A stretch of 64,000 bases of DNA. Source: Roseovarius sp. Pro17. Its GTDB lineage: Bacteria; Pseudomonadota; Alphaproteobacteria; Rhodobacterales; Rhodobacteraceae. Positions 56,379-64,000 of the stretch are shown piece after piece (position 1 is the first letter of the stretch; the number at the start of each line of letters is the position of its first letter). Where the stretch lies: the NCBI RefSeq assembly GCF_035599575.1, contig NZ_CP141179.1:1054001-1118000 (forward strand). The letters are read 5' to 3'. Under the pieces are notes generated by a model. The model saw nothing but the letters and a program-made list of their open reading frames with translations, had not been told where the DNA came from and ran no database searches. The position numbers and the translations under genes are program-made.

Positions 56379-57601
56379 TCGCGCGGCGCGCCGCCGGTAA
56401 AGGCGTTTGGCCCGTGGTAGTTGCACGGGCTTTCCGTCATTTCCAGATGCAGCCCCTCACCGCGATATGGGTGCGCGCGCGCCAGATCCTCATCCACCTC
56501 GATGCCAAGGCCGGGGGTATCCGGCACGGTGATATAACCGTTCTCGATGCGGATTGAATCGCGGATCAGGTCGCGGTGGAATTCGGTGTCGATGGTTTCC
56601 GCCATCAAGAGGTTTGGGATAGAGGCCGCCAGCTGCACATTCGCCGCCCACTCAATAGGCCCGGCATAAAGATGCGGCGCGATCTGCGCGTTATAGACCT
56701 CGGCCATAGCCGCTATTTTCTTGCACTCCCAGATACCTCCAGCGCGGCCCAACGCGGGTTGCAGGATGCTGGCGGCACCTTCGCGCAGGACGGGCGCGAA
56801 TTCGGCCTTGGTACACAGGCGCTCGCCTGTGGCGATGGGCAGGCCGGTGGCCGCCGCGACGCGCGCCATGGCGGCGACATTGTCAGGCGGAATGGGTTCC
56901 TCGTACCAGAGCGGGTCATAGGGCGCGATGGCGCGGCCCAGCCGAATTGCGCCTGCGGTCGTGAATTGCCCATGCGTGCCAAACAGCAGATCGGCGCGAT
57001 TGCCCACTGCGTCGCGTATGGCGGCGCAGAATTGCACGGATTGCTCGATATCCCTGAGCGACGGCATGTGCCCGCCGCGCAAGGTATAAGGGCCTGCGGG
57101 ATCAAACTTGACCGCAGTATAGCCCTCATCCACCAACTCGGCCGCGCTTTCGGCGGCCATGTCGGGCGAGGACCAGAACTGATCCTCGTCATGATGGGGC
57201 AGGGGATAGAGGTAGCTGTAGGCGCGGATGCGATCATTCATGCGCCCACCCAGCAGGGCATGGACCGGGCGATTTCGCGCCTTGCCGAGGATATCCCAGC
57301 AGGCGATTTCCAGCCCTGAAAATGCGCCCATGACGGTCAGGTCGGGTCGCTGGGTGAAGCCGGAGGAATAGACGCGGCGGAACATCATCTCGATATTCTC
57401 GGGGTTCTCGCCGGCCATGTGCCGCTCAAACACGTCCTCGATCACGGCGCGCATCGCTTCGGGACCGACGGAGGCCGCATAGCATTCGCCCCAGCCGGTA
57501 ATGCCCGTGTCGGTGCGCACCTTGACGAGAATCCAGTAGCGCCCACCCCAGCCGGGGGCGGGGGGCGCGGTCACGATGATGTCGAGGGTAGATAGGCGCA
57601 T
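56369..57601 (-). CDS. Mandelate racemase/muconate lactonizing enzyme family protein (enolase superfamily)
   Basis: This enolase-superfamily enzyme of 410 aa has an N-terminal capping domain and a beta/alpha barrel. The glutamate ligands appear in WYEEPIPP and TGERLCTK, and the late catalytic histidine in IAPHLYAGP. The segment where the first metal ligand is expected reads LLFGTHGQFT, so the usual aspartate is not obvious (see findings). Members of this subgroup dehydrate acid sugars. It is the last gene of the five-gene minus-strand operon, 10 bp behind the EEP gene. Confidence 0.87.
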   Translation of the reverse strand: MRLSTLDIIVTAPPAPGWGGRYWILVKVRTDTGITGWGECYAASVGPEAMRAVIEDVFERHMAGENPENIEMMFRRVYSSGFTQRPDLTVMGAFSGLEIACWDILGKARNRPVHALLGGRMNDRIRAYSYLYPLPHHDEDQFWSSPDMAAESAAELVDEGYTAVKFDPAGPYTLRGGHMPSLRDIEQSVQFCAAIRDAVGNRADLLFGTHGQFTTAGAIRLGRAIAPYDPLWYEEPIPPDNVAAMARVAAATGLPIATGERLCTKAEFAPVLREGAASILQPALGRAGGIWECKKIAAMAEVYNAQIAPHLYAGPIEWAANVQLAASIPNLLMAETIDTEFHRDLIRDSIRIENGYITVPDTPGLGIEVDEDLARAHPYRGEGLHLEMTESPCNYHGPNAFTGGAPRDQD

Positions 57602-57610
57602 GAGGTATCC

Positions 57611-58810
57611 TTAGTCGTGCAGGCGCATATGGGCGACGATCTGGCCATGGTCCGAGGCCAGCTTGTTATAGGGCGCCTCGGGGTGGCTGCCGTCGGTCAA
57701 ATGGTCATTGAGGGCGCTGAAATACGTCATCTCGCCGAGGCGCGCGTCATGATCGGGATGGAAATGTCGCGACATATAGATCTGGTCGATGGATTCGAAC
57801 ACACCGCCAAAGGCAGACGTATAAACCATGTCGCGCGCGCTTTTGCGCACGAACATCTTCTCGGCAGAGTGCAGGCGCACCGCCTCGACATCCTCGGTGA
57901 TCTGCCGGTGCTCTTCCTCGCTATAGCGATCACCTGCGTTTTGCGCGTCGTGGCGCAGCATCCATTGGTAGTTTTTGAACGGCGCCTCGCCTGCGATGAT
58001 CTCGGAACTGACGGCGTGTTCGCCATCGTTGAAATCGCCCATGACCATGACGGGATGACCTGCGTTTAATTCGTCCACGATAAGCGCGCGTAGCACCCAA
58101 GCCTCGGCCATGCGGCGGATCGCAGCGCGCAGGCTGCCCATGGCGCGGCCAATGGGATCATAATGGGTGAGGTCGGCCTCGGGGGCGTATTCCGCACCTT
58201 CGGGCGTGATGTATTCGCCCAGCTTGGATTTCAGGTGGCAGTTAAAGACGGTGATTATCTGCTCGCCCACCGGCACGCGCACCTTCAGGATGGGGCGCGA
58301 CAGGCGGCGCAGCGTGAACTGGCCAGCGTCGCCTTCCAGCCCGCGCAGGGGTGAAAATGGAATGGTGAGCGGCTGCGCGAGGTCCTGAATGATTTCAGGT
58401 TCGCCGACAAATCCCAACCGCGACAGGATGGCCAGGCCGGGCCGCCGCTTGCCCGGCGTGCCGTCATCGGCGGCATTGGGAGCAAAGGCGAGGGCCGCGC
58501 CCGCATAAGGCTCGACGCTGAGTTTGCGGAAAATGACCTTGCGGTGATAGCGCTTGGATTTATCCGGCACTGACGCGGCGTTCAGGATTTCGGCGCGCCG
58601 ACTTGCCTCGTCTATCACGGCGCGCAGCGGCTCTTCTTCGAATATCTCTTGAAACCCGACGATATCGGCGTCCATAGTCAGCAGTTGATCGGCCAGCCAA
58701 TCCTCTTTCCACGCGTACTCCTCGGGCGTGTAGGTCTGGAATTTATAGTATTCCTTGTCCGGCCCGATCAGGTTCTTGACGTTGAAACTGCCGATGGTGA
58801 ACTCGGTCAT
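57611..58810 (-). CDS. Endonuclease/exonuclease/phosphatase (EEP) family protein
   Basis: This predicted metal-dependent hydrolase of 399 aa has the EEP/DNase I core: IGSFNVKNL at the start, GFQEIFEEEPLR (metal glutamate), FNCHLKSK, VMGDFNDGEH (catalytic aspartate and asparagine) and SDHGQIVAHM at the end (catalytic histidine). No signal peptide was seen. Members cut DNA, phosphodiesters or phosphoinositides, and the substrate is open. It overlaps the dehydratase gene as ATGA. Confidence 0.88.
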   Translation of the reverse strand: MTEFTIGSFNVKNLIGPDKEYYKFQTYTPEEYAWKEDWLADQLLTMDADIVGFQEIFEEEPLRAVIDEASRRAEILNAASVPDKSKRYHRKVIFRKLSVEPYAGAALAFAPNAADDGTPGKRRPGLAILSRLGFVGEPEIIQDLAQPLTIPFSPLRGLEGDAGQFTLRRLSRPILKVRVPVGEQIITVFNCHLKSKLGEYITPEGAEYAPEADLTHYDPIGRAMGSLRAAIRRMAEAWVLRALIVDELNAGHPVMVMGDFNDGEHAVSSEIIAGEAPFKNYQWMLRHDAQNAGDRYSEEEHRQITEDVEAVRLHSAEKMFVRKSARDMVYTSAFGGVFESIDQIYMSRHFHPDHDARLGEMTYFSALNDHLTDGSHPEAPYNKLASDHGQIVAHMRLHD

Positions 58811-59793
58811 TCAAGGCCCCCATAGCTGCTCAGCGCGCGCTGGAACACGTTTGCATCCACGTTGCCGCCAGATATGGTGACGATCACGTCGTCGCCGGTC
58901 ATCTGATCTGGACGGAACAGCGCCGCAGCCAGCGCCACCGCGCCGCCGGGTTCGGCCACCAGTTTCAGGCGGCCCCATGCCAGCGCCATGGCGTGCAACG
59001 CTTCCTCTTCGGAAACGACCAGACCGGGGCCGCACAGGCGGCGCATGATCGGGAACGTGATGTCGCCCGGCTGCGGCGTGATGATCGCATCGCAGAGGCC
59101 ACCGGAGATGCGCGTGTTGGCCCGGATTTCGCCCGATGCCAGCGACCGGGTCACATCGTCGAATTCTTCTGGCTCGCAGGGGCGGGCGGTCAGGCCGGGT
59201 GCTTCGGCCTCCAGCGCCAGCGCGATGCCCGAGGTCAGGCCACCGCCGCCGCAGCAGACCAGAACGTCAGCGCGCGCGATGCCGCGCAGCGCCGCGTCCT
59301 CGGCAATTTCAAGACCTGTCGTGCCCTGACCCGCGATCACTTGCGGCTCGTCATAGGGGCGGATCAGGGTGAGATTGCGCTCGGCCTTCAATTGCGCGCC
59401 CAGTTCATCGCGGCTTTCGCCTGCGACGCGGTCATAGAGCACGACTTCGGCGCCCAAAGCGCGGGTGTTGGCGATCTTCATGCTGGGCGCGTCGGCGGGC
59501 ATGACAATGAGTGCCGGCACGTCATGCTGCGCAGCGGCCAGCGCCACGCCCTGCGCATGATTGCCCGAGGAAAAGGCCAGCACGCCACGCGCGCGCGTGG
59601 CATTATCCAGCGCCGAGACGGCGGCATACCCGCCACGATACTTGAAGCTGCCGGTATGTTGCAGGCACTCCGGCTTGACCCAGACACGCCGCCCGGCGAT
59701 GCGATCAAGGAAGGGTGAGGATAGCAAGGGGGTGCGCCGCGCATGCCCCTTGAGGCGGGCGGCGGCGGCGCGGATCATGTCGATATCGCTCAT
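58807..59793 (-). CDS. PLP-dependent threonine/serine dehydratase or serine racemase
   Basis: This fold-type II PLP enzyme of 328 aa has the lysine in QHTGSFKYRGGYAAVS (Schiff base), AFSSGNHAQGVALAA, and the phosphate-binding glycine loop VCCGGGGLTSG. Threonine dehydratases make 2-oxobutanoate; serine racemases are very similar in sequence, and this protein lacks the ACT domains of biosynthetic IlvA, which favours a catabolic or racemase role. It overlaps both neighbours by four bases (ATGA). Confidence 0.87.
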   Translation of the reverse strand: MSDIDMIRAAAARLKGHARRTPLLSSPFLDRIAGRRVWVKPECLQHTGSFKYRGGYAAVSALDNATRARGVLAFSSGNHAQGVALAAAQHDVPALIVMPADAPSMKIANTRALGAEVVLYDRVAGESRDELGAQLKAERNLTLIRPYDEPQVIAGQGTTGLEIAEDAALRGIARADVLVCCGGGGLTSGIALALEAEAPGLTARPCEPEEFDDVTRSLASGEIRANTRISGGLCDAIITPQPGDITFPIMRRLCGPGLVVSEEEALHAMALAWGRLKLVAEPGGAVALAAALFRPDQMTGDDVIVTISGGNVDANVFQRALSSYGGLE

Positions 59794-60620
59794 GCGTGGT
59801 CTTTCAGATGGGTGAGGATTCCGTTTAGCGCCTCGGCTTCGTCGAGGAACGGCACATGGCCGCGATCCGGCACCGTGACGGCGCGCATGTCTGGTGCGCG
59901 GGCCTGCATCCGGCTGAGGATATCCGCGTTCAAGATGTCGGAATTCGCGCCATGCAGCACGGTCAGCGGCAGTGTCGCCAGTTCATCCCATAAGTCCCAG
60001 AGATCAGGAACCGGGCCAGCGCCCGCCTGACCGATCAGCGCCTCGCGCAGGCGCGGATCATAGCGCAGGTCCAGCCCATCCTTGCGCTGGGCCCAGATCA
60101 GCTCGGCATGTATGCGCCAGCGGTCGCGCGTGACACGCGGAAAGCGCGGCTCCTGCGCGGCCTTCAGCCCATCGGCCGCCGCGTCGTAGTCGGGAAAATT
60201 CGGTCGCTGGCCGACAAACTCCATGATCCGGTCCAGGCCTCCGGGGGCGATCTCGGGGCCGATATCGTTGAGGATCGCGCCGCTCAGCCGTTGGGGCTGC
60301 GTCGCCCCTAGCAGCATCGCAATCAGCCCGCCGCGCGAGGTGCCAAGGATCGTGGCGCGCGCAATTCCCAGATGATCCAGCAGAGCGATTGCATCCGCCG
60401 CCTCCTGAGGGACGCAATAGGTCGTGATGTCATCCGCGTAATCCGAGCAGCCTCGCCCGCGATAATCCATGCGGATCACGCGGTATCCGGCCAGAAACGG
60501 CATCACAAAGCGAAAATCGCCCGAATTGCGCGTCAGCCCGGCAAGGCAGAGGATCGCAGGGCCAGCACCCTCGTCGCTGTAATTCAGGCTCAGCCCGTCC
60601 GATGTGTCAAAGCGCGCCAT
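59790..60620 (-). CDS. Alpha/beta hydrolase
   Basis: This is a soluble alpha/beta-fold hydrolase of 276 aa. The nucleophile elbow is ILGTSRGGLIAMLL, preceded by the oxyanion strand CLAGLTRNSGDF and VIRMDYRGRGCSDYA, and the late histidine is in DRGHVPFLDE. The substrate is not predictable; esterases, lactonases and dehalogenases share the fold. It is coupled to the dehydratase by ATGA and to the HAD gene with no spacer. Confidence 0.88.
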   Translation of the reverse strand: MARFDTSDGLSLNYSDEGAGPAILCLAGLTRNSGDFRFVMPFLAGYRVIRMDYRGRGCSDYADDITTYCVPQEAADAIALLDHLGIARATILGTSRGGLIAMLLGATQPQRLSGAILNDIGPEIAPGGLDRIMEFVGQRPNFPDYDAAADGLKAAQEPRFPRVTRDRWRIHAELIWAQRKDGLDLRYDPRLREALIGQAGAGPVPDLWDLWDELATLPLTVLHGANSDILNADILSRMQARAPDMRAVTVPDRGHVPFLDEAEALNGILTHLKDHA

Positions 60621-61304
60621 TCAGACGCCTGCCAGTGCGGGGATGCGGCTTAGGTCCGGCAGGACATGCGCGGGCTTGCCCGGCAGACGCTCGACCGGCT
60701 CGCCCGCGCGATTGACCCAAGCGACGGTGAACCCGTAGGCCGCTGCCGCCGCTGCATCCCAGCCGTTGGAGGACACGAACAACACCTCGCCCGGCGCGCA
60801 GGCAAAGCGGCGACCGACCATGTCATAGACCGCGCTTGCGGGCTTGTAGATGCCGCACATTTCGACCGACAGAATATCGTCCAGATCGCCGCCGATACCG
60901 GCAGAGGTCACCGCCGCCGTCAGCATGTCGGGCGTGCCGTTCGACAGGATCGCGGTGTTCAGCCCCGCCGCTTTCAATGCCCGCAGCATGGGGGCGACGT
61001 CGGGATAAGCCTCCAATTCGCGGTAGAGCGCGAGAAGGCGGGCGCGCAGGGCGGTATCGTCGATCCCCTCGGCCTCCAGCGCCCAATCAAGCGCATCCTC
61101 GGTGATGATCCAGAAATCGGCATGATCGTCCATGATCGTGCGCAGCCAAGTGTAGTGCAGCTGCCGCAGCCGCCAATTCTGTGCAATGCGCGGCCAGCAT
61201 TCGGCCAGCTTTTCCTGCCCCGGTTCAGCGGCTGCGATGCGCGCGGCTGCGGCGACGTCCAACAACGTGCCATAGGCGTCGAAGATGCAGGTGGTGATCG
61301 GCAT
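60621..61304 (-). CDS. Haloacid dehalogenase type II-like hydrolase
   Basis: This HAD-superfamily enzyme of 227 aa shows the nucleophile DAYGTLLD, the second motif as LSNGTPDM, a lysine in IYKPASAVYDMV and the final aspartate region FVSSNGWDAAAAAAYG, which contains the SSNxWD signature typical of L-2-haloacid dehalogenases. I start at 61304 with GGAG upstream; the longer reading runs to 61514 into intergenic sequence. It is the first gene of the five-gene operon. Confidence 0.88.
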   Translation of the reverse strand: MPITTCIFDAYGTLLDVAAAARIAAAEPGQEKLAECWPRIAQNWRLRQLHYTWLRTIMDDHADFWIITEDALDWALEAEGIDDTALRARLLALYRELEAYPDVAPMLRALKAAGLNTAILSNGTPDMLTAAVTSAGIGGDLDDILSVEMCGIYKPASAVYDMVGRRFACAPGEVLFVSSNGWDAAAAAAYGFTVAWVNRAGEPVERLPGKPAHVLPDLSRIPALAGV

Positions 61305-61580
61305 TGGCGCTCCGGGGCTTGGGTTCGGATCAGACTGGCATGGATGGAATGACCGCGAAAGGGTGGAAATGGGCAGGAGCGCGGGTGAGGGCCAGACGCG
61401 CGCCCGGTTCCCAGGGAAAACCTTCGTTTTGATACAGCCTCTTAGCGTCTTATTTGCGGCCACCCGTTTGCAATTGGCCGCCGCTGTTGCTACATCCGTC
61501 GTCAATTCACACAAGCACCCGCGCGCGGCGCGGCCTTGCCATTCAACTCATCCCAATAAAATCAGAACTGGAGTCTATCC
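61305..61580. other. Divergent promoter region between the HAD operon and the FKBP gene
   Basis: About 275 bp without a gene. It should hold promoters for the minus-strand HAD operon and the plus-strand FKBP gene. No regulator site was recognised. Confidence 0.4.
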
Positions 61581-62009
61581 ATGACCGAAGTAAAAGCGGG
61601 CGATACTGTCCATATTCACTACACCGGCACACTGACCGACGGCACTGTCTTTGACAGCAGCGATGGGCGCGATCCGCTGGCATTCGAAGTCGGCTCGGGC
61701 CAGATCATCCCCGGCCTCGACACGGCGATCCCCGGCATGGCCATCGGCGAAAAGAAGAAAGTCGAAGTGCCCGCCGATCAGGCCTATGGTCAGGTCGACC
61801 CGAATGCAACGCAGCAAGTCCCGCGCGAGGGTATCCCCGCGGATATCCCGCTGGACCCGGGCACGCAGCTACAGGTGCAGACCGAAAACGGTCAGGTGCT
61901 GCCGGTGACCGTGGTGGAAGTGACCGAAGAGCATGTCACGCTTGACGCCAACCACGCGCTTGCGGGCAAAGACCTGACGTTTGACATCGAACTGGTCGCG
62001 ATCGCCTAA
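61581..62009 (+). CDS. FKBP-type peptidyl-prolyl cis-trans isomerase
   Basis: This isomerase of 142 aa speeds up proline isomerisation in folding proteins. It is the SlyD-like short form: GDTVHIHYTGTLTDGTVFDSS, then GSGQIIPGLDTAIPGMAIGE, with an IF domain insert (QAYGQVDPNATQQVP), but without the histidine-rich tail of SlyD. No signal peptide was found, so it is cytoplasmic. GGAG precedes the ATG and a clear terminator follows. Confidence 0.93.
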   Translation: MTEVKAGDTVHIHYTGTLTDGTVFDSSDGRDPLAFEVGSGQIIPGLDTAIPGMAIGEKKKVEVPADQAYGQVDPNATQQVPREGIPADIPLDPGTQLQVQTENGQVLPVTVVEVTEEHVTLDANHALAGKDLTFDIELVAIA

Positions 62010-62040
62010 GGGCGAAGTGGCGAACTGACTAACAATGCGA

Positions 62041-62070
62041 AAGGCCCCGGATGAAAATTCGGGGCTTTTT
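62041..62070 (+). terminator. Rho-independent terminator after the FKBP gene
   Basis: The stem GCCCCG/CGGGGC (62044-62049 and 62060-62065), extended by AAG/TTT pairing, encloses a 10-base loop and is followed by TTTTT. It starts 31 bp after the stop codon. Confidence 0.85.
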
Positions 62071-62317
62071 GCGATGGCAGGGCGTGTCTGCGCTTGAATT
62101 GGCCGGTGTGAGGCGAACTTGACACTTATCGGCATAGGGACAAACATTTGTTCCACGACATGACAAAGCGATAGATCGCCGCATGTCGTTGGTATCCTTG
62201 ATGCATTACAACTGCCAAATGTCAGCCTGCGGTGCGGCAATGGCCACCAGCCGCGGGCCGCACCGCGTCGCAAATCGTTCTATCAAGCATCGTCTGACCC
62301 GCGCCCGGTCGCGCAAC
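62071..62317. other. Intergenic region between FKBP terminator and the small ORF
   Basis: About 245 bp, GC-rich, with no supported gene or motif. Confidence 0.35.
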
Positions 62318-62521
62318 TCAGAGGGGGACGTTGTCGAACAACAAGTCCTCATCAGAATGCGATGGCATAAGCGTGGGTTTCTGCTGGGGCGTATATCTCT
62401 GCTGGGTAGCGTCGATCAGATTATACAAATGGCGCGCAGCGCGCTTCTTTTCCACTGTGCTGGCCGTAGCGATCTGACGTTCCAGTTCGCTCAAATTATC
62501 TTCAAGTGTAAGCGTTGTCAT
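62318..62521 (-). CDS. Small hypothetical protein
   Basis: This 67-aa protein (begins MTTLTLEDNLSELERQIA) is not recognised. It is mostly a charged helix in the first half (SELERQIATAS, KKRAARHLYNLIDAT), then a proline-rich stretch and an acidic tail (SDEDLLFDN). GAGG precedes the ATG, the codon use fits the neighbours, and a long imperfect palindrome lies just upstream (62549-62583). A small regulatory or adaptor role is possible but unsupported. Confidence 0.6.
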   Translation of the reverse strand: MTTLTLEDNLSELERQIATASTVEKKRAARHLYNLIDATQQRYTPQQKPTLMPSHSDEDLLFDNVPL

Positions 62522-62548
62522 GGCAGCCTCGTTTCTACTAGCAGGTGA

Positions 62549-62583
62549 CGTCAGGGACCCTTTCTAGGAAAGGTACCCTGACG
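62549..62583. promoter_or_regulatory. Imperfect 35-bp palindrome upstream of the small ORF
   Basis: The outer arms CGTCAGGG/CCCTGACG and inner arms CCTTTC/GAAAGG share one centre at 62566, separated by two mismatched positions on each side. It lies 27 bp upstream of the small minus-strand ORF start, as expected for an operator or a structured leader. No U-tract follows on either strand. Confidence 0.5.
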
Positions 62584-62965
62584 GAAAAACCGACGGCACT
62601 CACGCTCAAAGCTGGTTGCAGACCTCAGTCCACACGCAGCTTTTCGCAGGAGCGCCGTCGAAAGACTTAGCGCGCGAGTCCCTCCCAAAGACTGATGCGC
62701 ACGACTCAAATCTAGCTTCGGGAAAAGGGAACCGCATTGACGCACGTTAAGGTTGACCCTCTGCGGCGCGACATCGGCTGAAAGCTGCCGATCAGGATAG
62801 TTCGAGATAGCGGAAGGTCTGGCCGGAATGTTCGCATCGCCTTGTGCGACACGGCGGCCCGCATAGATGGCAGCCCAGCTTCTGCGGCCTTATTCATCGC
62901 TGGGAAGGGTCGGCCACTGTGTTCTCAGGACAGATCAAGGTAAGGCGTCTTAGCCATATCTCGGC
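62584..62965. other. Intergenic region without a supported gene
   Basis: About 380 bp. Short minus-strand frames (62551-62745, 62712-62897) have no ribosome-binding site and no known motif. I see nothing else here. Confidence 0.4.
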
Positions 62966-63952
62966 TTAAATCCGCAACAGCACAGCCCCAGCGCGCCCGG
63001 GTGTCATCACTGCGTCGTGCGCCTTGGCGCAGTCTTGCAGGCTGTAAACCGTATCGATTGCAGGCGTCAGCGCGCCTGCTGACAGGGCCGAATGGAGGCG
63101 CGCGATGATCGTCTCGCGCTGGGTATCTGGCAGAAGGTAAATCAACGTGATGTCGATCTTGAGCGCCTTGAACAAAAACGCGCCAAAAGGCAGCGTCGGC
63201 GTCATATCCTTGCCCGAGCCATAGGCGGCAATCGTGCCGAGGGGCGCCATGACCTCGCCCAGAAGGGGCGCGTTCTGGCCGAATTCGACCTCGACGGCGC
63301 GGTCGATGCCTTCGCCGCCAGAGGCTTCGGTGATTTTCGAGGCCAGATCCGGGTCCGCGTAGTCCAACACAGCGTCGGCGCCGGTGCTGCGCACCCGCTC
63401 CATTCCGCCTGCGCTGCACGTCGCGATGACGCGCGCGCCGCCCCATTTGGCCAGTTGCACAGCGTTATGGCCGACCGCACCCGCACCGCCGCTGATCAGC
63501 AGGGTCTGGCCGGTGACGTCACCACCGCCAAACACGGTTTGCGCCGCTGTCAGGCCGGGTATGCCCAGCACGGCGCCGATTTGCGGGTCAAGGCCACTCG
63601 GCATCGCCACGGCCTGCGCCGCGGGCAGGCAGATGTATTCAGCCGCCGTGCCGAACGCGCGGTGCCACGCGCCGTTCCAGATCCAGACGGGCTGACCCAG
63701 GCGGGCTTGGTCCACGCCATCGCCCAAGGCGTCGATAACGCCCGCGCCGTCGGAATGGGGGATCACCTGCGGATAGGGCGGTTTGGTCACGCCGGGACGG
63801 GTGCCACTGCGTGCCTTGGCATCAGATGGATTCACGCCCGAGAATTGCAGCTTGACGCGGACCTCACCGGGGGCGGGGTCAGGCGTGGCGATTTCGCCCA
63901 GCTCGATCACGTCGGCGGCGGGGCCAAAGCGGTTATATAACGCGGCGCGCAT
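62966..63952 (-). CDS. NADPH:quinone reductase / zinc-independent alcohol dehydrogenase family protein
   Basis: This MDR-superfamily oxidoreductase of 328 aa belongs to the quinone reductase (QOR) branch. The N-terminal GroES-like domain contains VKLQFSGVNPSDAKARSGTR, and the nucleotide-binding motif reads LISGGAGAVGHNAVQLAKWGG, followed by VIATCSAGGMERV. No zinc-ligand cysteines of alcohol dehydrogenases were seen. It starts in a TGATG overlap with the stop of a gene that continues beyond the window edge. Confidence 0.9.
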   Translation of the reverse strand: MRAALYNRFGPAADVIELGEIATPDPAPGEVRVKLQFSGVNPSDAKARSGTRPGVTKPPYPQVIPHSDGAGVIDALGDGVDQARLGQPVWIWNGAWHRAFGTAAEYICLPAAQAVAMPSGLDPQIGAVLGIPGLTAAQTVFGGGDVTGQTLLISGGAGAVGHNAVQLAKWGGARVIATCSAGGMERVRSTGADAVLDYADPDLASKITEASGGEGIDRAVEVEFGQNAPLLGEVMAPLGTIAAYGSGKDMTPTLPFGAFLFKALKIDITLIYLLPDTQRETIIARLHSALSAGALTPAIDTVYSLQDCAKAHDAVMTPGRAGAVLLRI

Positions 63953-64000
63953 CAGCTGCGGCGGCGCAGGCGGATTACCACGTCGACTGACGCGATCTCG
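63952..64000 (-). CDS. Partial CDS at the window edge (C-terminus only)
   Basis: On the minus strand an open frame enters from beyond 64000 and ends with VVIRLRRRS and a TGA at 63952-63954 that overlaps the quinone reductase ATG by one base. The overlap is like those used throughout the window, so this is probably the end of the upstream operon gene. Too little is present to identify it. Confidence 0.4.
   Translation of the reverse strand, partial: EIASVDVVIRLRRRS

Noticed and set aside
1..64000. CRISPR arrays, prophage or integrase-based island
   Set aside because: No regularly spaced direct repeats, no phage structural genes and no integrase next to the tRNA were seen.

Overview
The window looks like chromosomal DNA of an alphaproteobacterium of the order Rhodobacterales (Roseobacter group). 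This is an inference from high GC, GTG/TTG starts with ATGA/TGATG overlaps, the alphaproteobacterial-type HisRS followed by hisZ and short-form hisG, a stand-alone DUF1489 protein, a class II (B12) ribonucleotide reductase, a DUF938 methyltransferase, a SlyX-like protein after dnaE and a TTAA-N7-TTAA CtrA-type box. No phage, CRISPR array, plasmid or integrase gene was seen.

Bases 1-21,200 are mostly core. They hold a polyamine-type ABC transporter operon (minus strand, 4.0 kb to 48), a divergent amidohydrolase, dnaE, a slyX-like gene, hisS-hisZ-hisG, a tandem duplication of a small outer-membrane beta-barrel gene, DUF1489, nrdJ, a ribosome hibernation factor and an SLC13/RCK_C transporter.

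Bases 21,200-49,000 are accessory. They contain an unrecognised zinc-ribbon protein with PIN-like acidic motifs, two orphan secreted proteins, an AT-rich stretch with a degraded IS3-type transposase, a membrane-lipid/stress cluster (MscS channel, DUF3253, phospholipase D, App1-type phosphatase) and an HWE histidine kinase whose response regulator is cut to about 30 codons. Further on are a dihydrolipoamide-dehydrogenase-like flavoprotein, a maleylacetate reductase pseudogene, a Tat-exported FAD sugar dehydrogenase (small plus 3Fe-4S large subunit), a TetR-controlled RND efflux operon carrying a tandem SpoIIAA-like protein, and a decayed cytochrome c. That cytochrome resembles the missing electron-transfer subunit of the sugar dehydrogenase. 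At least four broken genes lie between 24.5 and 45.1 kb, which suggests ongoing gene loss around old insertions.

Bases 49,000-64,000 return to core and metabolic genes. They include a tRNA-Ser(UGA), a SPOR lipoprotein, the tightly coupled run dacC-like/tmk/holB/tatD/MBL hydrolase/AEC transporter, and a PACE efflux protein. A five-gene minus-strand catabolic operon follows (HAD dehalogenase, alpha/beta hydrolase, PLP dehydratase, EEP nuclease/phosphatase, enolase-superfamily enzyme), then an FKBP isomerase, a small conserved-looking ORF and a quinone reductase.

The items I judge most worth a second look are the orphaned sugar dehydrogenase with its dead cytochrome, the 39-bp TetR operator overlapping the ribosome-binding site, the SpoIIAA-like protein inside the efflux operon, the PLD/App1/MscS cluster and the PIN-like gene. 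I did not find one clearly new multi-gene system.
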